From: Mariniblastus sp964414815
Lineage (GTDB): Bacteria; Planctomycetota; Planctomycetia; Pirellulales; Pirellulaceae
Length of the DNA: 64,000 nt
Reading direction: 5' to 3'
Assembly (NCBI GenBank): GCA_964414815.1
Contig: CAYPXY010000013.1
Span: 1 to 64,000 of the forward strand
A model generated the notes under the pieces. That model did no database searches. It was given only the letters and a program-made list of their open reading frames with translations, and was not told the origin of the DNA. Of this stretch, positions 10,022-18,658 are shown one piece after another; positions within the stretch are counted from its first letter, which is position 1; the number at the start of each line of letters is the position of its first letter. A program made the translations under genes and the position numbers.

Positions 10022-11977
10022 ATGATTCTGATTGAATATCCTCCAGTTCGACTGCGCCCTTGCTGTAACCTTTCAAACGTCCTCATGCTTCTGCCGAGAA
10101 TACTGATGACCCTGCTGATGGCCAGCCTGATGGCATCGCAGGTCGCCGCGATTCTCGCCCAGGAAGTCCCGCCCCCCCAAAAGCCGGATCCGTCCCCTCC
10201 GTTGAGCCAGGAATCAAGTCGCCCGATAGTGATCGCCAGCTTGCCCCCCATCCACGACGAGTCCCAACCCCTGATTCGCCCGCTTCCTGCATCAGGAACT
10301 CTGGCGAAAGAGCCTGCTTTAATACCGATGCCGGCGCTAGTACACGACTCTCCGACGAGCCTCCACAACAACCCTTCAGAGCAGGTAAATGCCCCGAAAA
10401 TCGTCATCGATCCAGCCGTTTGGTGGAAATCGCTGATGCCCCGAAGTATCACCGGAGATGCCTTCACACAGCCAGTGGATACCAATTCACTGGCCTATCT
10501 TGCGTTAATGAACTCGCCCCGCATTCAGGCCATCAGCCAGAACCCGTTGATTCGGGAGCTGCAAGTCGTCGAAGCGGATTCGTTATTTGATCCGCTGGCC
10601 TTCGTCAAAACCGCGTTCAATGACCGCAATGATCCGGTGGGCAACACCTTGACCACGGGGGGCCCCCCCTTCCTGGAGGATCATCTCTGGAACGGTGAAT
10701 TCGGTGTCCGTCGAAAAGCCCGAACGGGAGCCAATATCGAATTGGGCCAGCGACTGGGCTTCCACAACAGCAACTCGGTGTTCTTCCTCCCGCAGGATCA
10801 AGGGACCGCCACATTAGCCTTGACGGTGACCCAACCGCTTCTGCGCGGTCGAGGTCGATTTGTCAATGAATCGCAGGTTCTGATTGCCCAAGCTCAAAGC
10901 GGGACCGCCTGGGATACCTTTGCCAATGAACTCCAGGACGAGTTGCAACAAGTCGCGATTTCGTACTGGCGGCTGGTCTACGACCGAACGGTGCTGCTAC
11001 AGAAGAAGCAAAGCGTCGAGCGGGGTGAGCAGGTATTGAGGCTGCTCGAAGGCCGACACAATCTCGACTCGTCGCCCAGTCAGATTGCCCGCGCGCGATC
11101 CGCCGTTGAAACCCGCCGAACAGGACTTGCCAATGCCTACCGGGATGTCAAAAACGCGGAAACCGAAATTCGCCGCCGGATCGCCGATCAGGATTGGGCC
11201 CAAGCGTCGTCGGTCGAATTGCTGCCCCAGGAATTGATCACTCCCGAACAAGCCCCATTCGAACTCGATGATGTGGTGCGTACAGCGCTCGAATACCGTC
11301 GGGAAATTCAGGAGGCCATCCATCGGGCCCGGATCGCCGGAATCCAGCAGGACGTCGGTGAAAATGAACTGCTGCCCGAGCTTTCCCTGCTGATTGGAGG
11401 GTATGTCAGTGCCCTCAACGGCGACAGCGGTGTCTTCCGCTCGTGGGCCGATCAGTTCGAGAACAAGCCCGGTTACAACGTCGGCCTGAATTTTGAAATG
11501 CCTTACGGCAACCGAGCTGCGCGCAGCCGATTAACGCAGAGGAAACTTCAAATGGTGAAAATCAGGGCGGAAGTGGAAGAAGCGATCCAGCGTGTGATTG
11601 CCGAATCCCAAGTCGCGGTTCGTCGGCTCGATTCCGCACAACAAACCCGCCAGTCCGCCTACATCGCGATCCTGGCGGCGATCGACGATTTGATCCATCA
11701 GAACAAACGTTGGGAGGCGTTTGCCCTGGTCGAAGGCGATGCCATCGACGGCCAGAACCCGACCTTGCTACTGAATCAGTTGCTCGATTCGCAAGAACGA
11801 CTTGCGGCCGCCGAACTGATCTTCGCCCAGGCGGAATTCGAAATCAAGGCTGCCGAGGTCGGACTGTACCGGACGATGGGAACCTTGTTGCGATACCAGA
11901 ACTTCGATCTGCAACGATGCGGCACTCCAGACCTGCCGCAAGTTACTTTCGGCAATCAAGGATCGGGCAAGCATTAG
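10022..11977 (+). CDS. TolC-family outer membrane efflux protein
   Basis: About 651 residues. A hydrophobic export signal (LLPRILMTLLMASLMASQVAA) is followed by a Pro-rich linker, then the long alpha-helical pattern of the OEP/TolC family: ELQVVEADSLFDP, GxNVGLNFEMPYGNRAARSRL, and a final coiled coil with QNPTLLLNQLLDSQERLAAAE and YRTMGTLL. TolC proteins form the outer-membrane and periplasmic tunnel of tripartite exporters. The ATG at 10022 is used here; the ATG at 10085 would place the signal peptide right at the N-terminus and is equally possible. A longer frame from TTG at 9974 is less likely. It is longer than a typical TolC (about 450-500) because of an N-terminal extension. It lies divergent to the giant protein and upstream of three HlyD-type genes, which suggests a shared export role. 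Confidence 0.9.
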   Translation: MILIEYPPVRLRPCCNLSNVLMLLPRILMTLLMASLMASQVAAILAQEVPPPQKPDPSPPLSQESSRPIVIASLPPIHDESQPLIRPLPASGTLAKEPALIPMPALVHDSPTSLHNNPSEQVNAPKIVIDPAVWWKSLMPRSITGDAFTQPVDTNSLAYLALMNSPRIQAISQNPLIRELQVVEADSLFDPLAFVKTAFNDRNDPVGNTLTTGGPPFLEDHLWNGEFGVRRKARTGANIELGQRLGFHNSNSVFFLPQDQGTATLALTVTQPLLRGRGRFVNESQVLIAQAQSGTAWDTFANELQDELQQVAISYWRLVYDRTVLLQKKQSVERGEQVLRLLEGRHNLDSSPSQIARARSAVETRRTGLANAYRDVKNAETEIRRRIADQDWAQASSVELLPQELITPEQAPFELDDVVRTALEYRREIQEAIHRARIAGIQQDVGENELLPELSLLIGGYVSALNGDSGVFRSWADQFENKPGYNVGLNFEMPYGNRAARSRLTQRKLQMVKIRAEVEEAIQRVIAESQVAVRRLDSAQQTRQSAYIAILAAIDDLIHQNKRWEAFALVEGDAIDGQNPTLLLNQLLDSQERLAAAELIFAQAEFEIKAAEVGLYRTMGTLLRYQNFDLQRCGTPDLPQVTFGNQGSGKH

Positions 11978-12027
11978 GCAAATATCAAGGGGGCGGGAGT
12001 CTTTTCTGCCAAAGGCGCAAGAAAGAA

Positions 12028-12251
12028 GTAGGGTGTGTAGAGCGGTCGACACCCCCAAGAAAGATAACCAGACGGAAAGAGCGTCATAAAGTTGGGGTCT
12101 CCCATTGAGTCCAATGACCGCGAAACACACCAACCGGCGCGTGGTGTGTTACGCGGTCGCTCGAATATTGCCACCTCATTACCTGGCTTCTGCATTCATC
12201 GAAGTTACTTCTGAATTGCATGGGTCAAGGCGACCGCTCCACACACCCTAC
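12028..12251. repeat. Nested inverted repeats between TolC-like and HlyD genes
   Basis: An outer pair of 21-bp arms (12028-12048 and 12231-12251, one mismatch) encloses an inner hairpin with 17-bp arms (12116-12132 and 12142-12158, one mismatch). No credible gene lies inside. The 521-bp gap (11978-12498) holds little else. It could be a MITE-like element or a structured leader of the HlyD operon. Confidence 0.7.
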
Positions 12252-12498
12252 ACGAAGCCGCACGACCTTTCCAGATTCGGTGTGATCGGCGAGTCACTTT
12301 GTAGCGATCCTATCGGACACACCGATTCTAACCTCTCTCTCCCGAAATTCATTTCAGGTCAAAATGCGACCCCGTCGTATCCATCGCTAACCGCAACCTA
12401 CGATTCACCGAATCAAATCGCGACCTCCATCTGGTATCGACACGATGCCCAACCTTTGGTGAGCGCCACGAAATTTGATTGCGAACAAAATTCCAGTC

Positions 12499-13350
12499 AT
12501 GAAACTTCCTTCCAACTTCAAGAAACCTATTTTCTCCAACCGATCGATGCCCCTTGTCTCCTGCTGGATATTGGGCCTGATGTCGTTGTCTGTATTTGAG
12601 CCTCTGCAATCGACTCATGCGCAAACGTTTGAAGGCTTCGCAGAGCCGATGCGAAAAATCGATCTGGCCAGTGAAGAAACCGGAACCGTCGCAGAACTCA
12701 TGGTGGACGAGGGATCGGTCGTCAGTGAAGGTCAGCCCATTGCACAACTCGATTCCAAACTGCAAGCCATTCAGCTTGAAATCGCCGCCCGCCTCGCGCA
12801 GGATCATAGTCGCCTGATCGCTGTCGAAGAAGAACTTAAGAAACGCCAAACCGTGCGGGGCAAAGTTCAACAGCTGTTGTCCGAAGGCTTTGCCAACGAT
12901 GCCGAGCTGATTCGCGCCGACATGGAGTTGTCCATTCTCAAGGCCCGATACAAAACCACCGAGGAAGAACTGGCCGTTCGGGAACTGGAAAGAAAGCGTG
13001 CGGAAATTCAATTGCAACGGCGAATCATTGTCGCTCCGTTTTCAGGAATCATCACCAAACTGCATGCTCATCAGGGCGAGTACATTTCTCCCTTCCAGCC
13101 TGAAATCGTATCGCTGGCTCAAGTCGATCAACTGATGGTCAAGCTGAATATTCCGCTGTCTCAATTGTCCACGTTCCGGCCCGGCCAGGCATTCAATGTC
13201 CAATTGGCCAGCGGCAGAACCGTTCTGGCAACCGTCACCACCATCGGTGTCGAAATCAATGCCGAAAGCGAAACCGTGGAAGTGAAGCTCGTCATCGACA
13301 ACCCACATCTCGAATACAAAAGCGGCGAGAAAGTCACCCTGGCAATCTGA
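12499..13350 (+). CDS. HlyD/RND-type periplasmic adaptor protein
   Basis: About 283 residues. A signal peptide (hydrophobic stretch to about residue 40, cleavage after THAQ) is followed by a split biotinyl-lipoyl domain (GTVAELMVDEGSVVSEGQ and IIVAPFSGIITKLHAHQGEYI) bracketing an alpha-helical hairpin, then a beta-barrel domain. This is the membrane-fusion-protein architecture that links an inner-membrane component to TolC. It is short for the family. ATG at 12499 is preferred over TTG at 12475 because it starts directly at the signal peptide. The stop codon overlaps the next start by one base (TGATG), suggesting translational coupling. Confidence 0.88.
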   Translation: MKLPSNFKKPIFSNRSMPLVSCWILGLMSLSVFEPLQSTHAQTFEGFAEPMRKIDLASEETGTVAELMVDEGSVVSEGQPIAQLDSKLQAIQLEIAARLAQDHSRLIAVEEELKKRQTVRGKVQQLLSEGFANDAELIRADMELSILKARYKTTEEELAVRELERKRAEIQLQRRIIVAPFSGIITKLHAHQGEYISPFQPEIVSLAQVDQLMVKLNIPLSQLSTFRPGQAFNVQLASGRTVLATVTTIGVEINAESETVEVKLVIDNPHLEYKSGEKVTLAI

Positions 13351-15305
13351 TGGAAGCCATCAACGATCCACCTTTGGCCATGCATCATCTTTGGACCAGC
13401 ACCACAACCGAAGCTCAGTCGTTTGCCAGCCCCGTAGCCTCCGTGACGATGGCACCCCATCCGCCAGCGGTTGCTCCATCGCCAAGTCTTGGAGAAATCG
13501 CAGAGGTATTCAATCCATTGCTGATCGGCTGCGATGATATCGAGTCGCTCCTTTCCAAAACGGCCCGTTTGCTGGTCGAGCAATTTGATTGCGTGGCGGC
13601 CTGGGTTTGCACTCCCGACAGTAACGGGCAATACACCCAAATTCGCAGCCTCACTGAATCAGGAAATGTGGTGTGGCAGGTCGTCGAAGATCCTTGCAAA
13701 CGACTGATCGCCCCATTTGCCGAGCCGGACAAGAAATCATCACTCTGCACCGAAAGCTCAAACCTGACGGTGGCCGTGTCTCCGGTTTACTCGAATTCAA
13801 CTCCAGAACCCGAATGCCTGCTGATCGCTTGCCGTCAAACGCACGGCAGGCCAGCGACACGCCAAGCTTCCATCCATCTGCCCGACCTGATCTGGCTGGC
13901 CGCGCAAAGTCTCGGTCGATGGTTTCAATTGCGAACCCTTCATCAACTAGATGCAGAACGGCGAAATTCAGCCGGTCTGTTGACACTTCAACATCAGCTG
14001 AACCAGGTCGATCACCCCAATCAAGCAGCGCGAACCGTCGCCAATCACATTCGCAACCTGCTGCAGTTGCAGCAAGTGTTCCTGACCCTCGACGGACAGC
14101 TCGTCGCGGTTTCGGACGTCGAACAGATCGACCGGCAAAACGAAACCGTTCAGAAAATCGAATCCGTGATGAACCGGATGTCGGCCAACGACCAGCCTGT
14201 GTTTTATTCCCCAAATGATGGCCCGAACTGCGAATCCGATTCGAAGGCCACTCAACTCAATCCGATATGTAAAATACTTAACACAACGTCCTGTGTCCTT
14301 GCACCGTTGATCGCGGATCCAGAAACACAGGCTCGCCGATTGGGAAATGTTTTGCTCGCTGGGCCGTCGGAGCGGATCAACCACCCTGCATTCGCAAACC
14401 AACTGGAATCCGTTTTGAAACGGGTGGCTCCGCAACTGAACGTCGCTCTCAAAGCCAATCGAAGGCTGACCGGACTGTGTGCCGATCAGTTCAGCCGCCT
14501 GCGCCGCGCGAAATGGAGCCAATGGATCGTGGCCCTGATCTGCGCGACGGCTGGATTGCTGGCGGTTCCGGTTCCCTATCGAATCAAGTGTGACTGCGAA
14601 ATGCAGCCGGTATCGAGGCGGTTCGTGACGGCTCCTTTCGAAAGCATCCTGGAACAAACGTTCGTTAAAAATGGCGATGTGGTTTCGCAGAACCAACTGC
14701 TCGCTCGGCTTGACGGACGACAAATCAGAATTGAACTTGCGGGCTTACAAGCCGAGTACGCGGGTGCCAAGAAAAAATACGATGCTGAACTGGCCGCTAA
14801 AAATGTCGCCCACTCGCAGATTGCCCGCAGCGAAATGGATCGCCTGTCGGCAAAGATCGAATTGCTGGAAGAACGTATTGCTCACCTGGACATCAAAAGT
14901 CCGCTTGCCGGGCAAATCGTCGCAGGCGACCTGGAGAAGGCTGAAGGAGCATCGCTGACGATCGGGCAGACACTTTTTGAAATCGCACCGCTGGAAAAAA
15001 TGGTGGCCGAGATTGCGATTCCAGAATCCGAGATTCAGTACGCCAGGGAGAACCACGAGATCACGATCAAGCTTGAATCGTTCCCGTTCCGATCCTGGCA
15101 GGGAGTGATTGAATCGATCCATCCTCGCGCTGAAATGATCGACATGAAAAATGTTTTCATCGCCCAAGCGAACTTTGAGAATGAAGAGGGGCTGTTGCGC
15201 CCCGGCATGAAGGGCAAGGGAAAAATCAAATCCGAATGGGAACCGCTCGGGTGGTGTCTGTTTCATTGCCCGTGGGAGACGGTCAGGTACTGGACGGTCT
15301 GGTAG
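13350..15305 (+). CDS. GAF-domain / HlyD membrane-fusion protein
   Basis: About 651 residues. The N-terminal ~370 residues are cytoplasmic in character and look like one or two GAF-type sensor domains (LLSKTARLLVEQFDCVAAWVC near 70; TVANHIRNLLQLQQVFLTLDG near 230). One transmembrane helix follows at about residue 392 (WIVALICATAGLLAV), then a lipoyl / coiled-coil / lipoyl arrangement (GDVVSQNQLLARLDG, IKSPLAGQIVAGDLEKAEG) and a beta-barrel (GMKGKGKI). The C-terminus, PLGWCLFHCPWE, is typical of this subgroup. Fusing a GAF sensor to an HlyD adaptor suggests the complex responds to a cytoplasmic ligand (inference). It overlaps the upstream adaptor by one base and is followed 15 bp later by the M50 fusion. 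Confidence 0.85.
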   Translation: MEAINDPPLAMHHLWTSTTTEAQSFASPVASVTMAPHPPAVAPSPSLGEIAEVFNPLLIGCDDIESLLSKTARLLVEQFDCVAAWVCTPDSNGQYTQIRSLTESGNVVWQVVEDPCKRLIAPFAEPDKKSSLCTESSNLTVAVSPVYSNSTPEPECLLIACRQTHGRPATRQASIHLPDLIWLAAQSLGRWFQLRTLHQLDAERRNSAGLLTLQHQLNQVDHPNQAARTVANHIRNLLQLQQVFLTLDGQLVAVSDVEQIDRQNETVQKIESVMNRMSANDQPVFYSPNDGPNCESDSKATQLNPICKILNTTSCVLAPLIADPETQARRLGNVLLAGPSERINHPAFANQLESVLKRVAPQLNVALKANRRLTGLCADQFSRLRRAKWSQWIVALICATAGLLAVPVPYRIKCDCEMQPVSRRFVTAPFESILEQTFVKNGDVVSQNQLLARLDGRQIRIELAGLQAEYAGAKKKYDAELAAKNVAHSQIARSEMDRLSAKIELLEERIAHLDIKSPLAGQIVAGDLEKAEGASLTIGQTLFEIAPLEKMVAEIAIPESEIQYARENHEITIKLESFPFRSWQGVIESIHPRAEMIDMKNVFIAQANFENEEGLLRPGMKGKGKIKSEWEPLGWCLFHCPWETVRYWTVW

Positions 15306-15320
15306 GAAGCGAACAAGACG

Positions 15321-17477
15321 ATGCAACCCAGTCCCGACCAACCATTCATGAACGCCTGCCTGGTCATCCGGCCCGGGCTGCGGTTCGATCATCGCCTCAC
15401 CGGCCAGGATTCGGTCGTCGTAATTGAAGACCCCATCCGTGGCAAGTTTTTTCAGGTTGGCCTGGCAGAGTACTCATGGATTTCATCGTTCGACGGAAAG
15501 CGGACTCTGCAGCAAAGCATTGACGGGCGGACACCCGGCGACGTGACCGCGGCACCACTCGCCGTGCAAACCGCGCGATGGCTGCTGCAAAACAATCTCG
15601 CCTACCTCGCCAACGCAGATCAATCAAAAATTCTGGAAGAGCAAGCTCGACAGGTTCGGATTGCAAAGCTGGTGAGCATCCTCAATCCGGTCTCCTTCAA
15701 GATTCCGCTGTTCAATCCCAATCGGGTTCTCGCTCGGCTCCAACCGCTCGCAAGGATACTGTTCTCGTGGTGGTTTCTGGTCGCCTGGCTGGCTGCTGCT
15801 ATCTATGCGGTGTCCATTCTGGCATCGGAATGGAACCGACTGGGCGAAGAGACGGTACAAATCTTCTCAGGCTATCGCTGGATGACGTTGCTGATCGTCT
15901 GGGTGCTGCTCAAGCTGATCCACGAAACGGCCCATGGACTTGCCTGTCGTAAATTCGGCGGCGAAGTACCCGAGGCCGGTGTGTTGTTCATCCTGTTCAC
16001 ACCGATGGCCTACGTCAACGTTACGTCGATGTGGCGGTTCGCCAATCGCTGGCAGCGCATGCTGGTTTCGATTGCCGGAATCTACATCGAATTGTTTCTT
16101 GCCTTTATTGCACTCGGAATCTGGCAACGCTATCCAGGAGCCACGGGAGATATCGCGTTCAATGTATTCCTGACGGCCAGTGTCAGCACGCTGTTATTTA
16201 ATGCCAATCCGCTAATGCGTTTTGACGGATACTTTATCTTCTCGGACTTGCTGAATATTCAGAACCTGTACAGCAAGGGTGTTCGCTGGCTCGATGACCG
16301 TTTCAAAGCCATCTTTTTTGGCAGCGAACGCAAGGTTTATTTTGCCCGCCCGTTTGAACGGCGAGTGGTAAAAACGTATGGCCTGCTCGCGTGGGTCTGG
16401 AAGATACTGATCGGCATCAGCTTGACAATTGCCGCCAGTGTGCTGTTTCAAGGTGCGGGTTTGGCCCTGGCGGGATTCTGCGTGTTGATGTGGTATGCCC
16501 TACCCGCCTACAAGACCTTCCGCTGGTTTCAAAAAGCCAGAGCCAATGGTGAAGCCCACCTGTCGCGAGTCGGTCTCAGTGGTGCGGTGGCAGCCGCTAT
16601 GGTGTTGGCGATGTTTTTCGTCTTCAAGGCACCGGCCACCAAGTCGGCGCCCGCCATCGTCCAGTTTGAGGGCGAGCAAATTATCCGCGCTCGAAGCGAT
16701 GGATTCATTCAGGAAATTTCTGTTCGGACAGGCCAAACGGTTGAACAGGGCGACACCGTGATGATCCTTGACAACCCGCGTCTGAAGCTGGAGGTCTTTG
16801 AGCTGGAGCGATTGATCCAGGAATCCACGATTCAGGCACGTATCAAAACGCGTCAGGGAGAACTGGCATTGGCTCAGGCTGAAAACGAGCGGCTGGCATC
16901 CCTCAACAAGCAGTGGTCCGAAAAGAAATCTCAACGGGATGAACTGGTCATCAAAGCACCTGCAAAAGGCGTTGTGATGCGGCGTGATCTGGACCAACAA
17001 ACGGGTCGCTACGTCAAAGCAGGAGACGAATTATTTTCGCTCGCGCCATCCGATTCACGGCTGATCATGGTTTCCATTGACCAGCGCGACTGGGACTCAC
17101 TCAAAGGTAACGAGGGAAGATCGATGCAGATTCTGTTTGCAGGGACGAAAATGGAAACCACACGGTTGCGGCGAATTTATCCAGCCGCTTCCACCGCCCT
17201 GCAACATCCTTCGATGGGTTCCAATCTCGGCGGTCCACTGTCGGTAAAACGAGCTTCATCAGCCAGTGCAAACCATCACGACGAGGTCGAACTGCTCAGT
17301 CCACGATTTTCAGTGGAGCTGGAACTGGACGAATCGGTCGGGCAAGCATTCTATTCCGGACAGCGAGGCTGGGCCTTCTTCGAATCGAACCAGCAGTCAT
17401 TGGGAGGCTACCTGTATCTCGCCATCACCGACTGGGTTCGACATAAGATCGAACTGGCCATGACCAGTGCCGATTAA
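15321..17477 (+). CDS. M50 (site-2-protease-like) metallopeptidase fused to an HlyD domain
   Basis: About 718 residues. The first ~85 residues (IRPGLRFDHR, DPIRGKFFQVGLAEYSWISSFDG) resemble a PqqD-like peptide-binding fold. A polytopic membrane region follows with the zinc motif H201-E-T-A-H205 and a second motif NPLMRFDG (N296 to G303, with D302 as the likely third ligand), as in M50 peptidases. After the last membrane helix (about 425) come two lipoyl halves flanking a coiled coil (RSDGFIQEISVRTGQTVEQGD and IKAPAKGVVMRRDL) and a beta-barrel. Similar 'peptide zinc metalloprotease' adaptors are known, but their mechanism is not. With no ABC or RND pump nearby, this may be the inner-membrane core or maturation protease of the exporter. 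An AGGAAG lies 12 bp before the ATG. Confidence 0.87.
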   Translation: MQPSPDQPFMNACLVIRPGLRFDHRLTGQDSVVVIEDPIRGKFFQVGLAEYSWISSFDGKRTLQQSIDGRTPGDVTAAPLAVQTARWLLQNNLAYLANADQSKILEEQARQVRIAKLVSILNPVSFKIPLFNPNRVLARLQPLARILFSWWFLVAWLAAAIYAVSILASEWNRLGEETVQIFSGYRWMTLLIVWVLLKLIHETAHGLACRKFGGEVPEAGVLFILFTPMAYVNVTSMWRFANRWQRMLVSIAGIYIELFLAFIALGIWQRYPGATGDIAFNVFLTASVSTLLFNANPLMRFDGYFIFSDLLNIQNLYSKGVRWLDDRFKAIFFGSERKVYFARPFERRVVKTYGLLAWVWKILIGISLTIAASVLFQGAGLALAGFCVLMWYALPAYKTFRWFQKARANGEAHLSRVGLSGAVAAAMVLAMFFVFKAPATKSAPAIVQFEGEQIIRARSDGFIQEISVRTGQTVEQGDTVMILDNPRLKLEVFELERLIQESTIQARIKTRQGELALAQAENERLASLNKQWSEKKSQRDELVIKAPAKGVVMRRDLDQQTGRYVKAGDELFSLAPSDSRLIMVSIDQRDWDSLKGNEGRSMQILFAGTKMETTRLRRIYPAASTALQHPSMGSNLGGPLSVKRASSASANHHDEVELLSPRFSVELELDESVGQAFYSGQRGWAFFESNQQSLGGYLYLAITDWVRHKIELAMTSAD

Positions 17478-17612
17478 ATGCGTTAGTAGCGTTTGGCCAA
17501 GGCCACCTGAATCGTCCGTAGCATTTCGTTGGAAGCACCGTGATATTGAATCTGGAACAGACTCTCCCTATACTGGTCGGTTTGAAACCAACTTTCTAAT
17601 TCGCCGCTATCC

Positions 17613-18623
17613 ATGCAAAACACTTTTTACGCCGGAGTCGATGTCGGCGGAACGAATATCAAAATCGGAATCGTTGATGACAGCGGTAAAGTGGTCGGCA
17701 AAGACAAGTTTCCGACCCAACCCAACAAAGGTTCCGAGATCGCCTGGGAATTTGTCAAATCGGGACTGCAACGACTTCTCGATCAGGCAAAACTCGACTG
17801 GGACGATATTGCTTCCGTCGGGCTGGGCACGCCAGGACCGCTCGATTTGAGTACAGGAATGATCCTGACGCCCACGAATTTGCCGGGCTGGCATCATTCG
17901 CCGATTCGGGAGCAGCTCAGCACACAACTCGGCAAGCCCGTCGTTTTGTCCAACGATGCCAATGCGGCTGCGTTCGGCGAGTATTGGGTTGGCAGCGGCC
18001 GGGCATTCGAAAGTCTGGTGTTGTTGACGCTCGGAACGGGCGTCGGAGGCGGAATTATCGTCGACGGATTGGCCATCGAAGGCTTCAACAGCCACGGCGC
18101 TGAACTGGGACACGTTACCATTGCCGCCGAAAAGGTGCGACGGTGCGGATGCGGTCAGCGTGGGCATCTGGAAGCGTACGCCAGCGCGACGGCCTTGGTT
18201 GAGCGAACCCAGGAGGCGCTGTCCGTTCGTGACGGTTTGGCTACCCATTCGGCTTTGCTTCATCAAATCAGCGAAAATTCTCCTCTTTCTGCACTGATGA
18301 TCGCCCACGCCGCATCGGCAGGCGACGCGTTTGCAGGTAAAATGATTGATGAGACAGCGACCTTTCTCGGTGCCGGTATCGCCACGATCGCCCATGTGAT
18401 CGATCCGGAAATTTTCCTGCTCGGCGGCGCGATGAACTTCGGTGGAAGCGACTCGCCACTGGGACAGAAATTTCTCCGTGATGTGACCGAATCCGCCAGA
18501 AAACTGCTTTTCCCCGTGATGGCCGAGCGTTTGATCGTCCAGTTTGCATCGCTAGGAGGCGAGGCAGGGTTCATCGGTGCGGCGGGACTGGCACGGCAAA
18601 AGTTCATTGAATCTGAGCTGTAG
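17613..18623 (+). CDS. ROK-family sugar kinase (glucokinase-like)
   Basis: About 336 residues, normal for the family. It has the phosphate-binding motif DVGGTNIK near residue 10, the catalytic-base motif SNDANAAAFGE near 106, and GTGVGGG near 139. ROK kinases phosphorylate glucose or related sugars using ATP. The zinc-binding signature reads CGCGQRGHLEAYAS: the canonical third Cys of CxCGxxGC is His here, which could still bind zinc. It is separated by 135 bp from the M50 gene and lies 35 bp before lepA; a functional link to either is not evident. The exact sugar cannot be read from the sequence. Confidence 0.9.
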   Translation: MQNTFYAGVDVGGTNIKIGIVDDSGKVVGKDKFPTQPNKGSEIAWEFVKSGLQRLLDQAKLDWDDIASVGLGTPGPLDLSTGMILTPTNLPGWHHSPIREQLSTQLGKPVVLSNDANAAAFGEYWVGSGRAFESLVLLTLGTGVGGGIIVDGLAIEGFNSHGAELGHVTIAAEKVRRCGCGQRGHLEAYASATALVERTQEALSVRDGLATHSALLHQISENSPLSALMIAHAASAGDAFAGKMIDETATFLGAGIATIAHVIDPEIFLLGGAMNFGGSDSPLGQKFLRDVTESARKLLFPVMAERLIVQFASLGGEAGFIGAAGLARQKFIESEL

Positions 18624-18658
18624 CCCCATTTGACTTCAACTGCTTTCAATCCTTCTTA

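Noticed and set aside
12105..12599. A 164-codon plus-strand frame before the HlyD gene
   Set aside because: It spans the nested inverted repeats, overlaps the HlyD start in another frame, and has no recognisable domain.
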